A DNA stretch of 64,000 nt from Bacteroidales bacterium. GTDB taxonomy: Bacteria > Bacteroidota > Bacteroidia > Bacteroidales > UBA7960. The translations under genes were made by a program, and so were the position numbers. The notes beneath the pieces are model-generated. The model saw only the letters and a list, made by a program, of their open reading frames with translations, was not told the origin of the DNA and did not search any database. Shown here piece after piece: positions 29,710-38,804 of this stretch. Where the stretch lies: assembly GCA_019429365.1 (NCBI GenBank), contig JAHYJD010000001.1, positions 1 to 64,000 on the forward strand, written 5' to 3'. Every line of letters begins with the position of its first letter. Position 1 is the first letter of the stretch.

Positions 29710-32700
29710 ATGCATAAAATTGCCCAACACCCCATTATTCCCATTAAGGAGACCGAAAAGGTAACTTTTTCCTACAACGGAAGTCCCGTATGCGGCGACA
29801 AAGGGTTTACCATTGCTGCCGCGCTTCATCAGGCCGGTTTTCCGGTGCACAGCCATAGCCTAACCAACCGTAACCGCAGTCTCGAGTGCGGTATTGGCAA
29901 GTGTGGTGCCTGCGAAATGCTGGTCGATGGCGAGATCAGGCGTATCTGCATCACCCCGGTGGATGGTGTGAGTGAAGTGGCCGAGATTCCGCGTGACTAT
30001 GTAGCGAAGCCTTCGGTTTATGTGAAGAAAGACGGAGTAAGGGTTTACAAAACCGAGGTGGTTATTGTTGGGGCTGGCCCGGCAGGCCTGGCCACCCGCG
30101 AAATTCTCAACGAAAACGGGGTGAGCAACATTGTGGTCGACAGCAATGGAGAAATTGGCGGGCAGTTTAACATGCAAACCCACCAGTTCTTCTTTTTCGA
30201 AAAAGTGAAGAAATACGGGGGGCTAAGGGGCTTCGAAATTGCCAGCACACTGGCTGGCGAAAACCACGAGGGCATTATGCTCAATTGCACCGTTTGGGAT
30301 ATTTTCGAGGGCAACCGTGTGGCCGTAAAAAACTTCAGGACACAAGAAATTTTTTATATCGATTGCCAGCATTTTGTGGTGGCAACAGGTGCGGTGCCTT
30401 TTCTGCCTACTTTTCATAACGACGATTTGCCGGGGGTTTACACCGCTGCGGTGATGCAGAAAATGATGAATACCGAATTGACCTTGCTTGGCCGAAATGT
30501 GCTTACTGTTGGTGCCGGAAACATTGGCTATCTTACCAGCTATCAGTTAACCCAGGCCGGGGCAAAGGTCAAGGCCATCATCGAAGCCCAGCCGCACGAG
30601 GGCGGTTTTCCGGTGCAAGCCAACCGGGTGCGGCGACTGGGAATACCCATTATGCTTTCGCATATGATACTCGAAGCCTTGCCCAATGAAAAGGGTGATG
30701 GCATTAGGGGTGCGGTACTTGCCAAAGCTGAGAATTTTACTCCCATACCGGGCACGGAAATGGTGCTGGAGGGTATTGATGCCATAAATATCTGCACAGG
30801 TCTTATGCCCGACGATGCCTTGCTCGAAAAAGGGCAGGAGATGTTTGGCCGCAAGTGCTATGGCGCCGGTGACGCCATTCGAATTGGAGAGGGGACCAGC
30901 GCCGTACTTCGTGGCAAGCAGGTGGCCTACGAGATACTGGAAAACATGAAACGGCGCTTCAATTACGACGATTACCTGCTCGTTTCAAAAGAATACATCG
31001 ACTCACAGCAGCATCCTGTTAGGGTGATTGAGGCCCCGGTGCTGCCCAACCAAGAGCGCATGAGCAAGCCATTTGTGCAGATCGACTGCCTGTATGGCTT
31101 TGCCTGCAACCCCTGCGCCTTTGCCTGCAAGTATGGGGCCATCACCAAATCTTCGACCAGCACCGTGCCGCAAATCGATTTCGACAAATGCGTGGGCTGC
31201 ATGGATTGTGTGTACCAATGCCCCGGCCTCGCCATTTTTGGATACAACCCGGAGAAAGGGACTTTCTTCCTGCCCATCGAATTCGATATGAACGATGGGG
31301 AGGAGGTATACCTTGTTGACAACCAGGCCAATATTTTGGGAGAAGGAGTGATTGACCGCATCATGCGTAAGAAAAACCTGACGCATGTGGCCAGGGTGAA
31401 GGCCCCGGGCATGCCACGGGAAGAGCAGCTGAAGGTGCGCGGATTTATCATTAAGCGCGAATATCCCGGGCAGCTTACTTTCGGCACCTATGAAGAAGAG
31501 CCCGAAGCCGATATTTTCATGTGTCACTGCGACGACGTGCCCTTTAAAGAAGTCCTTGAGCTGATTGGCGAACGCAAGTTTGTTTCGGTAGAGGAGGTGA
31601 AGCATACCACCCATTTGGGTATGGGCCCCTGCCGGGGAAAACGATGCCTGCAGCGACTGAAGCAAAACCTGCGGCCAAAAGGTGTGGAACTTATCGGAGG
31701 CTCCACCCCGCGCGGGCCCATGTCGAACCAGATCACCATTGGCGAGCTGTTTCCCTCGGAGGCAGCACAAAAAGTCATTACCAGCGTAAACGGCAATACC
31801 CGCCGCATTGTGGAGGTGAAATCGCTGGTGGCGGGCGGAGGTATCGGAGGCAGCGCCCTGTTTCGTTTCCTGGCTGAGGAAGGTTATGAACCGGTGATGA
31901 TCAACTCGGGCTTTGGCTCCTCCTGGCGGAACATTGCCGGCGGGCGTCCTGTATTTTCTCTGCCCGAACTTACCGACATTGCCCGCCACAACCTGGAACT
32001 GTTTGGACAACTGCAGAAACACGGCAACATTGATTTTCGCCTGATTAATTATGTGACTTTTGCCCACGACCAAGCCATGTACAAAGCCCTGGAAGATTCC
32101 ATGGCTTGGCAAAAGGCGGTTATGCTGAAACCCTCCCAGTTCAGAGATGAAATATCGCCCTATTTCAACGCCAGCAACAACAAGTACATTGCTGCCATGA
32201 AAACCAGCGAGTGCTGGCAAGCCACCCCAGGGAAGGTGATTGAAGTGCTGCGCAAAATTGGCGTGCAGCTTGGCGGTACTTTAATGGAAGACTGCAAGCT
32301 TATAAACGTGGAAAAGGTGGGCGACCTGTATAAGGTTATTGTGCGCATACATACCGGCGAATATGTGGAGTATCACACGCCCGTATTTGTGAATGCCCTG
32401 GGCGATCAAGGCAATCATTTTGCCAAAATGGTAGGCGTAGAAACCGGCCTTTATCCTGTGAAGCACCAGGCTTTCATTACCCGCCGCTTACCCATGTTGG
32501 GTGTGGAAGGGCGTCCGCTCGACATGCTTATCGACCGTCGCAACTATAAAGGCTTTGTGGCCGTTTACGGGCAGCAACTGGGCGAAACAGGGCAGATTAT
32601 CGGATGTGCCTCGCCTGCCGTCGAACCCCTGGAAACCGACAAGAACCTGAAGGTGAACAGCAAGGACTTTGCAGAAATCGTTTCGGAAATCTTTATCGAC

Positions 32701-32940
32701 TGGATCCCGGAAATATCATCTGTGGGCTTCCAGGCGCTGTGGGCAGGGTATTACATTGAGCCCAAAATGATTATCGATGTGGAAAAAGGTTTGTTCCTGG
32801 GCTTGCGCGGACAGGGTTTTATGCTTGGGCAATACCTGGCCAAGTTATATGTGGATCAGCTAACTGGGAAAGAGGTGCCATCGTATTTCAACCGCCTCAA
32901 ACTGGGCGGCGATGCATTGCTTGAAAAGGCGTTTAAATAA
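29710..32940 (+). CDS. Multidomain iron-sulfur flavoprotein (HcnA-like 2Fe-2S + HcnB-like FAD/NAD with BFD 2Fe-2S + 4Fe-4S + HcnC-like DAO)
   Basis: 1076 aa; N-term LECGIGKCGACEMLVDGEIRRICITP; VVIVGAGPAGLATREIL; CVGCMDCVYQCPG; CHCDDVPFKEVLEL...GPCRGKRCLQRL; second Rossmann SLVAGGGIGGSALFRFLAEEGYEPVMI and DAO-like C-terminus. Confidence 0.88.
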   Translation: MHKIAQHPIIPIKETEKVTFSYNGSPVCGDKGFTIAAALHQAGFPVHSHSLTNRNRSLECGIGKCGACEMLVDGEIRRICITPVDGVSEVAEIPRDYVAKPSVYVKKDGVRVYKTEVVIVGAGPAGLATREILNENGVSNIVVDSNGEIGGQFNMQTHQFFFFEKVKKYGGLRGFEIASTLAGENHEGIMLNCTVWDIFEGNRVAVKNFRTQEIFYIDCQHFVVATGAVPFLPTFHNDDLPGVYTAAVMQKMMNTELTLLGRNVLTVGAGNIGYLTSYQLTQAGAKVKAIIEAQPHEGGFPVQANRVRRLGIPIMLSHMILEALPNEKGDGIRGAVLAKAENFTPIPGTEMVLEGIDAINICTGLMPDDALLEKGQEMFGRKCYGAGDAIRIGEGTSAVLRGKQVAYEILENMKRRFNYDDYLLVSKEYIDSQQHPVRVIEAPVLPNQERMSKPFVQIDCLYGFACNPCAFACKYGAITKSSTSTVPQIDFDKCVGCMDCVYQCPGLAIFGYNPEKGTFFLPIEFDMNDGEEVYLVDNQANILGEGVIDRIMRKKNLTHVARVKAPGMPREEQLKVRGFIIKREYPGQLTFGTYEEEPEADIFMCHCDDVPFKEVLELIGERKFVSVEEVKHTTHLGMGPCRGKRCLQRLKQNLRPKGVELIGGSTPRGPMSNQITIGELFPSEAAQKVITSVNGNTRRIVEVKSLVAGGGIGGSALFRFLAEEGYEPVMINSGFGSSWRNIAGGRPVFSLPELTDIARHNLELFGQLQKHGNIDFRLINYVTFAHDQAMYKALEDSMAWQKAVMLKPSQFRDEISPYFNASNNKYIAAMKTSECWQATPGKVIEVLRKIGVQLGGTLMEDCKLINVEKVGDLYKVIVRIHTGEYVEYHTPVFVNALGDQGNHFAKMVGVETGLYPVKHQAFITRRLPMLGVEGRPLDMLIDRRNYKGFVAVYGQQLGETGQIIGCASPAVEPLETDKNLKVNSKDFAEIVSEIFIDWIPEISSVGFQALWAGYYIEPKMIIDVEKGLFLGLRGQGFMLGQYLAKLYVDQLTGKEVPSYFNRLKLGGDALLEKAFK

Positions 32941-33020
32941 AAAGCCCTCCGGCAAGTGGCAGGAAATTCCTTCTCAGGGAGTTACAGGGTCAGATGCGAT
33001 TTTAAATAACTTGGGGCTTT

Positions 33021-33054
33021 TTGTTTTTTATTTCGTGGATTAGTTTTATCTTTG
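33021..33054 (+). promoter_or_regulatory. Bacteroidota-type promoter of yceD-rpmF-plsX-fabH
   Basis: TTG (33021-33023), N23, TATCTTTG (33047-33054). Confidence 0.6.
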
Positions 33055-33078
33055 CAGCCTTTTAAAAAAGAAAGCACT

Positions 33079-33618
33079 TTGAATCCTTTGAAGCAGTTTA
33101 ATATTGGTTTCGTGGGTCTTTCGCTTGGGAAACATAATTTCTCTTTCGGGATCGACGAAACTTTTTTTTCCTGCTTCGAGTTTTCCGAAGTGAGCAAAGG
33201 GGAGCTTCAGCTTGAACTTTTGTTTGAAAAGCAAAGCAGCATGCTGGTTCTCGACTTTTCGATCAAAGGGTTTGTGGAGTTGCAGTGCGACCGTTGTCTT
33301 GAAATATACAAGCAACCCCTTGAAGTGGAAAGAAAGCTGTACGTTAAATTTGGCGATGCCTTCTCGGAGCAAACGGACGAGATTATCGTGATTCCGGCAG
33401 GGGAAAGCCATTTCGATGTATCGCAATATGTTTACGAATACATACACCTGGGGTTGCCCATGCAGCATGTTCACATGGACGACAATTCCCCGGGTAATGG
33501 TTGCGATCCCGTGGCGCTCGAAAAGGTTAACCAATACCTTAAAAAGAACAAGCACGCCGAAACGGGCACTGATGATTCGCCCTGGCAGGCACTGAAAGGG
33601 CTGAAATTTAATGATTGA
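33079..33618 (+). CDS. DUF177 / YceD family protein
   Basis: LVLDFSIKGFVELQCDRCLEIYKQPLEVE; immediately upstream of rpmF. No ATG near the N-terminus; TTG 33079 lies downstream of the promoter and is preferred to TTG 33052, which is inside the -7 element. Confidence 0.83.
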   Translation: MNPLKQFNIGFVGLSLGKHNFSFGIDETFFSCFEFSEVSKGELQLELLFEKQSSMLVLDFSIKGFVELQCDRCLEIYKQPLEVERKLYVKFGDAFSEQTDEIIVIPAGESHFDVSQYVYEYIHLGLPMQHVHMDDNSPGNGCDPVALEKVNQYLKKNKHAETGTDDSPWQALKGLKFND

Positions 33619-33643
33619 GAAAACACGTTAATTAATACATGCT

Positions 33644-33829
33644 ATGGCACATCCAAAGAGTAAAATTTCAAAAACCCGCAGGGACAAAAGAAGGACCCAC
33701 TACAAGGCTACTGAGCCTGCCTTGACCACCTGCCCCAACTGCGGTTCGACAAAGCTGATGCACAGGGTTTGCCCCGAGTGCGGACATTATCGCGGCCAGC
33801 TGGCCATCGAGAAGGCAGCGAAGGCATAG
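33644..33829 (+). CDS. rpmF: 50S ribosomal protein L32
   Basis: MAHPKSKISKTRRDKRRTHYKATEPALTTCPNCGSTKLMHRVCPECGHYRG. Confidence 0.97.
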   Translation: MAHPKSKISKTRRDKRRTHYKATEPALTTCPNCGSTKLMHRVCPECGHYRGQLAIEKAAKA

Positions 33830-33871
33830 TTTCTTATCGGTTCATCCGTTTTGCTCACCAAACTTTAAACG

Positions 33872-34852
33872 ATGCGAATTGGTCTGGACGTTATGGGTGG
33901 CGATTTTGCACCGGAAGCAACCATTTCCGGCGCAATTCTTGCTCAGAAGGAAATTTCCCAAACCGACAGGATTGTACTGATCGGTGAAGAAAGCGCAATC
34001 AGGGAAGAACTTACAAAGCAGGGCTCAGACCCCGCTTTGTTTGATATTGTGCACACACCAGAGATTATCGGTATGGGCGAATCGCCTACCAAGGCCTTTG
34101 CCCAAAAACCCGATTCGAGCATCGCCAAGGGCTTCAGGATGCTTAAAAAGGGCAAAATCGACTCCTTTGCCAGTGCCGGCAACACCGGTGCCATGCTCGT
34201 GGGCTCCATATACAGCGTCAATGCCATGCAGGGTGTTATTCGCCCGGCCACCACTGCCATTGTTCCAAAGGAAGACGGCCGTGTGGGTGTATTGATCGAT
34301 GTGGGCACTAACCCTGACAGCAAGCCTGACGTAATGTATCAGTTTGGACTGCTGGGCGCCATCTATGCGCAGTATGTTTTCAACATTGAGAACCCAAAGG
34401 TGGGACTGCTCAATATTGGCGAAGAGGAAGACAAGGGTAGCCTGCTTACTCAATCGGCCTTCAGGCTGATGAAAGATTCTTCCGACTTTAACTTTATTGG
34501 AAATGTTGAAAGCCGCGACCTTTTTAAGGATAAGGTGGATGTTGTGGTTTGCGACGGTTTTACCGGCAATGTTTTATTGAAAAATATGGAAGCCATGTTT
34601 CGCCAGATCGTCAAACGTGGCTATGGCAGCGATCCTTTCTTCTCAAGATTTAACTACGAGAATTATGGCGGAACCCCCATCCTGGGTATTAATGCCACCG
34701 TAGTAATCGGACATGGCATTTCGAACGGAAAAGCCATTAAAAACATGCTGCTGCTTTCCAAAGAAGTATTTGAAGCCGGCTTGTCCGAAAAAATACACGA
34801 TGCCCTGGAGCAATATTCGCAGGGAAAAATTTTTGATTCCGGAACAGAATAA
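33872..34852 (+). CDS. plsX: Phosphate acyltransferase PlsX
   Basis: MRIGLDVMGGDFAPEATISGAILA; FASAGNTGAMLVGS; VVCDGFTGNVLLKNMEA. Confidence 0.96.
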   Translation: MRIGLDVMGGDFAPEATISGAILAQKEISQTDRIVLIGEESAIREELTKQGSDPALFDIVHTPEIIGMGESPTKAFAQKPDSSIAKGFRMLKKGKIDSFASAGNTGAMLVGSIYSVNAMQGVIRPATTAIVPKEDGRVGVLIDVGTNPDSKPDVMYQFGLLGAIYAQYVFNIENPKVGLLNIGEEEDKGSLLTQSAFRLMKDSSDFNFIGNVESRDLFKDKVDVVVCDGFTGNVLLKNMEAMFRQIVKRGYGSDPFFSRFNYENYGGTPILGINATVVIGHGISNGKAIKNMLLLSKEVFEAGLSEKIHDALEQYSQGKIFDSGTE

Positions 34853-34867
34853 GTCCCCTTTTATTTT

Positions 34868-35866
34868 ATGAATAAGATCAGATCAGCTATCACCGCGGTT
34901 CATGGTTATGTTCCTGATTATATCCTGACGAACCAGGAACTTGAAACCATTGTTGACACCACCGACGAATGGATAACTACCCGCACGGGCATTAAGGAGC
35001 GGAGGATTCAGAAAGGCGAAGGCCTGGGTACCTCCGACATGGGTGCGGAAGCCGTGAAGGGATTGCTCGAAAAACGTGGCATTGATCCCTCTGAAGTGGA
35101 CTTGCTGATTTGCTGCACCGTAACTCCCGACATGAAGTTTCCGGCAACTGCCAACGTCATCACCGACAAGGCAGGGATTAAAAATGCCTTTAGCTATGAC
35201 CTTAATGCTGCCTGCTCAGGTTTTATTTATGGTCTTGTTACCGGATCTAAGTTTGTGGAATCTGGGATGTACAAAAAAGTGGTGGTGGTTGGCGCCGATA
35301 AAATGTCGTCGATAGTCGATTATACCGACAGGCAGACCTGCGTTATTTTTGGCGATGGGGCAGCGGCTGTATTGATCGAACCCTCTTCAGAACCAAACGG
35401 AATAATGGACCACGAGTTTCACAGCGATGGCTCAGGCCGTGTGCATCTGCATATGAAAGCCGGTGGCTCAGTAAAACCTCCCAGCCACGAAACCATTGAT
35501 GCCCGCGAACATTATGTGTATCAGGAAGGGCAGGCTGTTTTTAAGTTTGCCGTGACAAACATGGCCGATGTTTCTGCCTCTGTTATTAAAAAGAACAATC
35601 TAACGGGCGATGATATCGCCTGGCTGGTTCCCCACCAGGCCAATATGCGGATTATTGAAGCCACCGCCCGCCGCTCATGTATCCCCATGAACAGGGTGAT
35701 GGTAAATATTCAAAGATACGGCAACACCACCAATGCCACTATTCCGCTTTGCCTGTGGGAGTGGGAAAATCAAATGAAAAAAGGGGACAACATTATTCTC
35801 ACCGCTTTTGGTGGAGGCTTTACCTGGGGCGCAGTGTGGCTTAAATGGGCCTACGACAGCAATTAA
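34868..35866 (+). CDS. fabH: 3-oxoacyl-[ACP] synthase III
   Basis: AITAVHGYVPDYILTNQELETIVDTTDEWITTRTGIKERRI; AACSGFIYGL; VPHQANMRIIEA; GNTTNATIPL. Confidence 0.95.
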   Translation: MNKIRSAITAVHGYVPDYILTNQELETIVDTTDEWITTRTGIKERRIQKGEGLGTSDMGAEAVKGLLEKRGIDPSEVDLLICCTVTPDMKFPATANVITDKAGIKNAFSYDLNAACSGFIYGLVTGSKFVESGMYKKVVVVGADKMSSIVDYTDRQTCVIFGDGAAAVLIEPSSEPNGIMDHEFHSDGSGRVHLHMKAGGSVKPPSHETIDAREHYVYQEGQAVFKFAVTNMADVSASVIKKNNLTGDDIAWLVPHQANMRIIEATARRSCIPMNRVMVNIQRYGNTTNATIPLCLWEWENQMKKGDNIILTAFGGGFTWGAVWLKWAYDSN

Positions 35867-35889
35867 CTATCAGAGGCCGCTTTGTTTTT

Positions 35890-36219
35890 TCAGCTTCTTA
35901 GTTTTGGATTTTGCAGATGGCGCTGCCCATCGCGTTCCGTTTTTTTCTTCAGGTTCTTTTCCAGTGCTTCCGTCAGGTCAATGCCGGTTTGGTTTGCAAT
36001 GCAAATCAGCACAAACAGCACATCGGCCAGTTCATCGGCCAGGTTTTTTTCGCGGTCACTCTCCTTAAATGACTGATCGCCGTATGTACGGGCCATGATG
36101 CGCGCCACTTCGCCCACTTCTTCGGTCAGCATGGCCAGGTTGGTAAGTTCACTGAAGTATCTTACACCGGTTGTATTGATCCACCGGTCTACTTTTTTCT
36201 GGGCTTCTTGTATGGTCAT
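35890..36219 (-). CDS. MazG-like nucleotide pyrophosphohydrolase
   Basis: 109 aa; LAMLTEEVGEVARIMARTYGDQSFKESDREKNLADELADVLFVLICIANQTGIDL. Confidence 0.88.
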   Translation of the reverse strand: MTIQEAQKKVDRWINTTGVRYFSELTNLAMLTEEVGEVARIMARTYGDQSFKESDREKNLADELADVLFVLICIANQTGIDLTEALEKNLKKKTERDGQRHLQNPKLRS

Positions 36220-36237
36220 CTTTCAATGAATTCGGGA

Positions 36238-36690
36238 TTATTCTTTTGCTTTGGTGTCGATTATTATCGTCACGGGGCCGTCGTTAATGAGCGAAACCTT
36301 CATCATGGCACCAAAAACACCTGCTTCAGGTGCTTTGCCGGTTTCCTTCTGAATCTGTTTCAGAAAAGCCTCGTAAAGGGGGATGGCATGTTCGGGCCTG
36401 GCGGCGCGAACGTATGAGGGCCGGTTTCCTTTTTTTGTGCTGGCATGCAGGGTAAACTGGCTTACCACCAGAATTTCACCGTTCATTTGGTCAATCGAAA
36501 GATTCATAACGCCGTTCTGATCGTCGAAGATACGCAGGCGCGCAATTTTCCCGGCCAGCCATTCCATATCTTCCCGGCCATCGGCCTCTTCAATACCTAG
36601 AAGCACCAGCATCCCTGGCCCGATAAAGGCGTGCAGACTGTTTTCAATTTCTACGCTTGCCTTTTCTACCCGTTGAATTACCGCTCTCAC
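36238..36690 (-). CDS. dtd: D-aminoacyl-tRNA deacylase
   Basis: MRAVIQRVEKASVEI...ILVVSQFTLHASTKKGNRPSYVRAARPEHA; VFGAMMKVSLINDGPVTIIID. Confidence 0.95.
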   Translation of the reverse strand: MRAVIQRVEKASVEIENSLHAFIGPGMLVLLGIEEADGREDMEWLAGKIARLRIFDDQNGVMNLSIDQMNGEILVVSQFTLHASTKKGNRPSYVRAARPEHAIPLYEAFLKQIQKETGKAPEAGVFGAMMKVSLINDGPVTIIIDTKAKE

Positions 36691-36700
36691 TCTTTTTTAT

Positions 36701-36744
36701 TTATGAATTATGATTGATGATTGATGAATTTTGAATGATGATTT
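36701..36744. repeat. TTATGAATTATGATTGATGATTGATGAATTTTGAATGATGATTT short-period repeat
   Basis: Reverse-complement relative of 25066-25098. Confidence 0.6.
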
Positions 36745-36830
36745 AAAATCATTTACAAAGAACTAACTCAAAAATAAAAAATCACTATATACAATTCCAA
36801 AAGCAATTTTTCATTCTTCATTATTTATTG

Positions 36831-37751
36831 TTAATTTTTTCTGTCTCCCCCAAGCAGCATGTTGAGGTAATTGCTGTAGCGTAAAATGCTGATTTGTCCT
36901 TTTTCTAAGGCTTCTTTGACCTTGCAACCGGGTTCGTTGTGGTGGGTGCAGTTGTCGAAGCGGCATTGGTTGAAAAGTGCACGCATCTCGGGGAAGTAAT
37001 GCGAGAGGTCCCAGGGTTCGAAATCCACCAGTCCAAACTCTTTGATGCCCGGGGTGTCGATGATAAAACCGCCTCCTGACAGCTGAAACATTTCGGCAAA
37101 GGTAGTTGTGTGCCTCCCTTTGAGGTGCGCTTGAGAAATAGTTTGCACTTTAAGGTTCAGGCTGGGCTCGATGGCATTGATAAGTGTGGACTTTCCCACC
37201 CCGGAGTGGCCTGCAAGCAGGGTGGTCTTTCCGCGCAGCATAGCTTCAAAAGCTTCGAGGTTTTGCCTCTGTGTGGCCGAAACGATCAGGGTCTGATAGC
37301 CAACGTCGCGATACATCCTGGTTAGCTGTTCGATATATTCTTGGCTTTCTTCATCATACAGATCGCTTTTGTTGAAAACGATAACGGCGGGAATGCTGTA
37401 GGCTTCACAGGTTACCAGAAAGCGATCTATAAAACCTGTTGAGGTACGTGGCTCGGCCAGGGTGGCTATGACCATGGCCTGATCCATATTGGCGGCAATA
37501 ATGTGGGTTTGTTTGGAAAGGTTTGTGGCCTTGCGGATAATGTAGTTGCGACGGTCGGATATGGCAGTTATGGTGGCCGTTTCCTGGCCCGGGTCTGTCT
37601 GCAACTCCACCTTATCGCCCACGGCCAGGGGGTTGGTCGATTTTGTCCCTGCCATCTTGAATTTCCCGCGTAAGCGGCATTCGTGACGGCGGCCCTGTTC
37701 GTCCATTACAGTATACCAGCTTCCGGTCGATTTTGTAACAATGCCTTTCAA
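36831..37751 (-). CDS. rsgA: Ribosome small subunit-dependent GTPase A
   Basis: 306 aa; circularly permuted GTPase motifs VIVFNKSDLYD, LLAGHSGVGKSTLINAI, IDTPGIKEFGL; CRFDNCTHHNEPGCKVKEAL. Confidence 0.95.
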   Translation of the reverse strand: MKGIVTKSTGSWYTVMDEQGRRHECRLRGKFKMAGTKSTNPLAVGDKVELQTDPGQETATITAISDRRNYIIRKATNLSKQTHIIAANMDQAMVIATLAEPRTSTGFIDRFLVTCEAYSIPAVIVFNKSDLYDEESQEYIEQLTRMYRDVGYQTLIVSATQRQNLEAFEAMLRGKTTLLAGHSGVGKSTLINAIEPSLNLKVQTISQAHLKGRHTTTFAEMFQLSGGGFIIDTPGIKEFGLVDFEPWDLSHYFPEMRALFNQCRFDNCTHHNEPGCKVKEALEKGQISILRYSNYLNMLLGGDRKN

Positions 37752-37826
37752 TCCAGTTTAATTGAAAAATGATTATAGTCCAATTTTTCATAAAATTAGT
37801 AATTTAGCGCAAATCCGCAATTGCCC

Positions 37827-38735
37827 ATGTCGATAGAAGCCAAAAATGTAACCAAGCTTTATGGGGCGCAAAAAGCCCTGCACCAAGTTTCCTTTTCCGT
37901 AAGCCAGGGCGAGGTGGTCGCTCTGCTGGGCCCCAACGGGGCCGGCAAATCGACCATGATGAAGATCCTTACCTGCTACCTTCCGCAAACCAGTGGGCAG
38001 GTTTCTGTTTGCGGCTTCGATGTGGTTTCGCAGGCCCTTGAAGTGCGCCGCATGGTGGGCTACCTGCCCGAGCACAACCCACTGTATCTCGAGATGTATG
38101 TGAAGGAGTACCTTGAATTTGTGGGGGGTATACATAAACTTGGCCGGCAGGTGCGTCAGCGCGTTGACGACATGATAGGCCTTACCGGGCTAAGCCTGGA
38201 GGCAGGCAAAAAAATCGGCGCCCTGTCGAAAGGCTACCGCCAGCGTGTTGGTCTGGCCCAGGCCCTCATTCACGATCCCCAGGTGCTTATTCTCGACGAG
38301 CCCACTTCGGGGCTCGACCCCAACCAGCTGGGCGAGATACGTCAGCTGATCCGCAACATTGGAAAAGAAAAGACGGTACTGCTCTCCACCCATATCATGC
38401 AGGAGGTGGAAGCCGTTTGCGACCGGGTGATAATTATCAATCGCGGAAATATCGTGGCCGACGCTCCCACCAGCCAGGTGCAGCTACTCAACCAAACCTC
38501 GCGCATCATACGCGTGGAATTCGACCGGGCATACCCTGCTGATAAGTTGCGAAAAATGGAAGGGGTGGTCGATGTGATTGAATCAGGACCGGCTTCCTGC
38601 CGCATCTTTACACAAAGCGAGCGCGACTTGCGCCCCGGAGTGTTTCAATTCGCCGTAAAGCACGGACTGATCATACTGTCTATGGATCACGAAGAGCAAT
38701 CGCTGGAGCAGGTCTTCAGGCAACTTACCTTTTGA
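37827..38735 (+). CDS. gldA: Gliding motility-type ABC transporter ATP-binding protein GldA
   Basis: MSIEAKNVTKLYGAQKALHQVSFSVSQGEVVALLGPNGAGKSTMMKILTCYLPQTSG...LSKGYRQRVGLAQALIHDPQVLILDEPTSGLDPNQ. Confidence 0.88.
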   Translation: MSIEAKNVTKLYGAQKALHQVSFSVSQGEVVALLGPNGAGKSTMMKILTCYLPQTSGQVSVCGFDVVSQALEVRRMVGYLPEHNPLYLEMYVKEYLEFVGGIHKLGRQVRQRVDDMIGLTGLSLEAGKKIGALSKGYRQRVGLAQALIHDPQVLILDEPTSGLDPNQLGEIRQLIRNIGKEKTVLLSTHIMQEVEAVCDRVIIINRGNIVADAPTSQVQLLNQTSRIIRVEFDRAYPADKLRKMEGVVDVIESGPASCRIFTQSERDLRPGVFQFAVKHGLIILSMDHEEQSLEQVFRQLTF

Positions 38736-38760
38736 CCTGAACTTTTTAGATATTATTCAT

Positions 38761-38768
38761 TACCTTTG
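38761..38768 (+). promoter_or_regulatory. -7 element TACCTTTG upstream of metK
   Basis: TACCTTTG 36 nt upstream of the ATG; no well-spaced -33 TTG (nearest has a 26-nt spacer). Confidence 0.45.
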
Positions 38769-38804
38769 CACGTCAATTTTTAGAACTAAAAAGCCTTTTC
38801 AATT

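Noticed and set aside
31003-32220. 405-aa minus-strand ORF antisense to the multidomain flavoprotein
   Set aside because: Fully inside a well-supported + strand CDS; translation is low-complexity, His/Gln-rich mirror sequence with no recognisable domain.
32940-33020. Terminator/structured RNA between AAAAAGCCC (32940) and GGGGCTTTTT (33014)
   Set aside because: Complementary ends are separated by more than 60 nt with no convincing inner stem; could be chance pairing.
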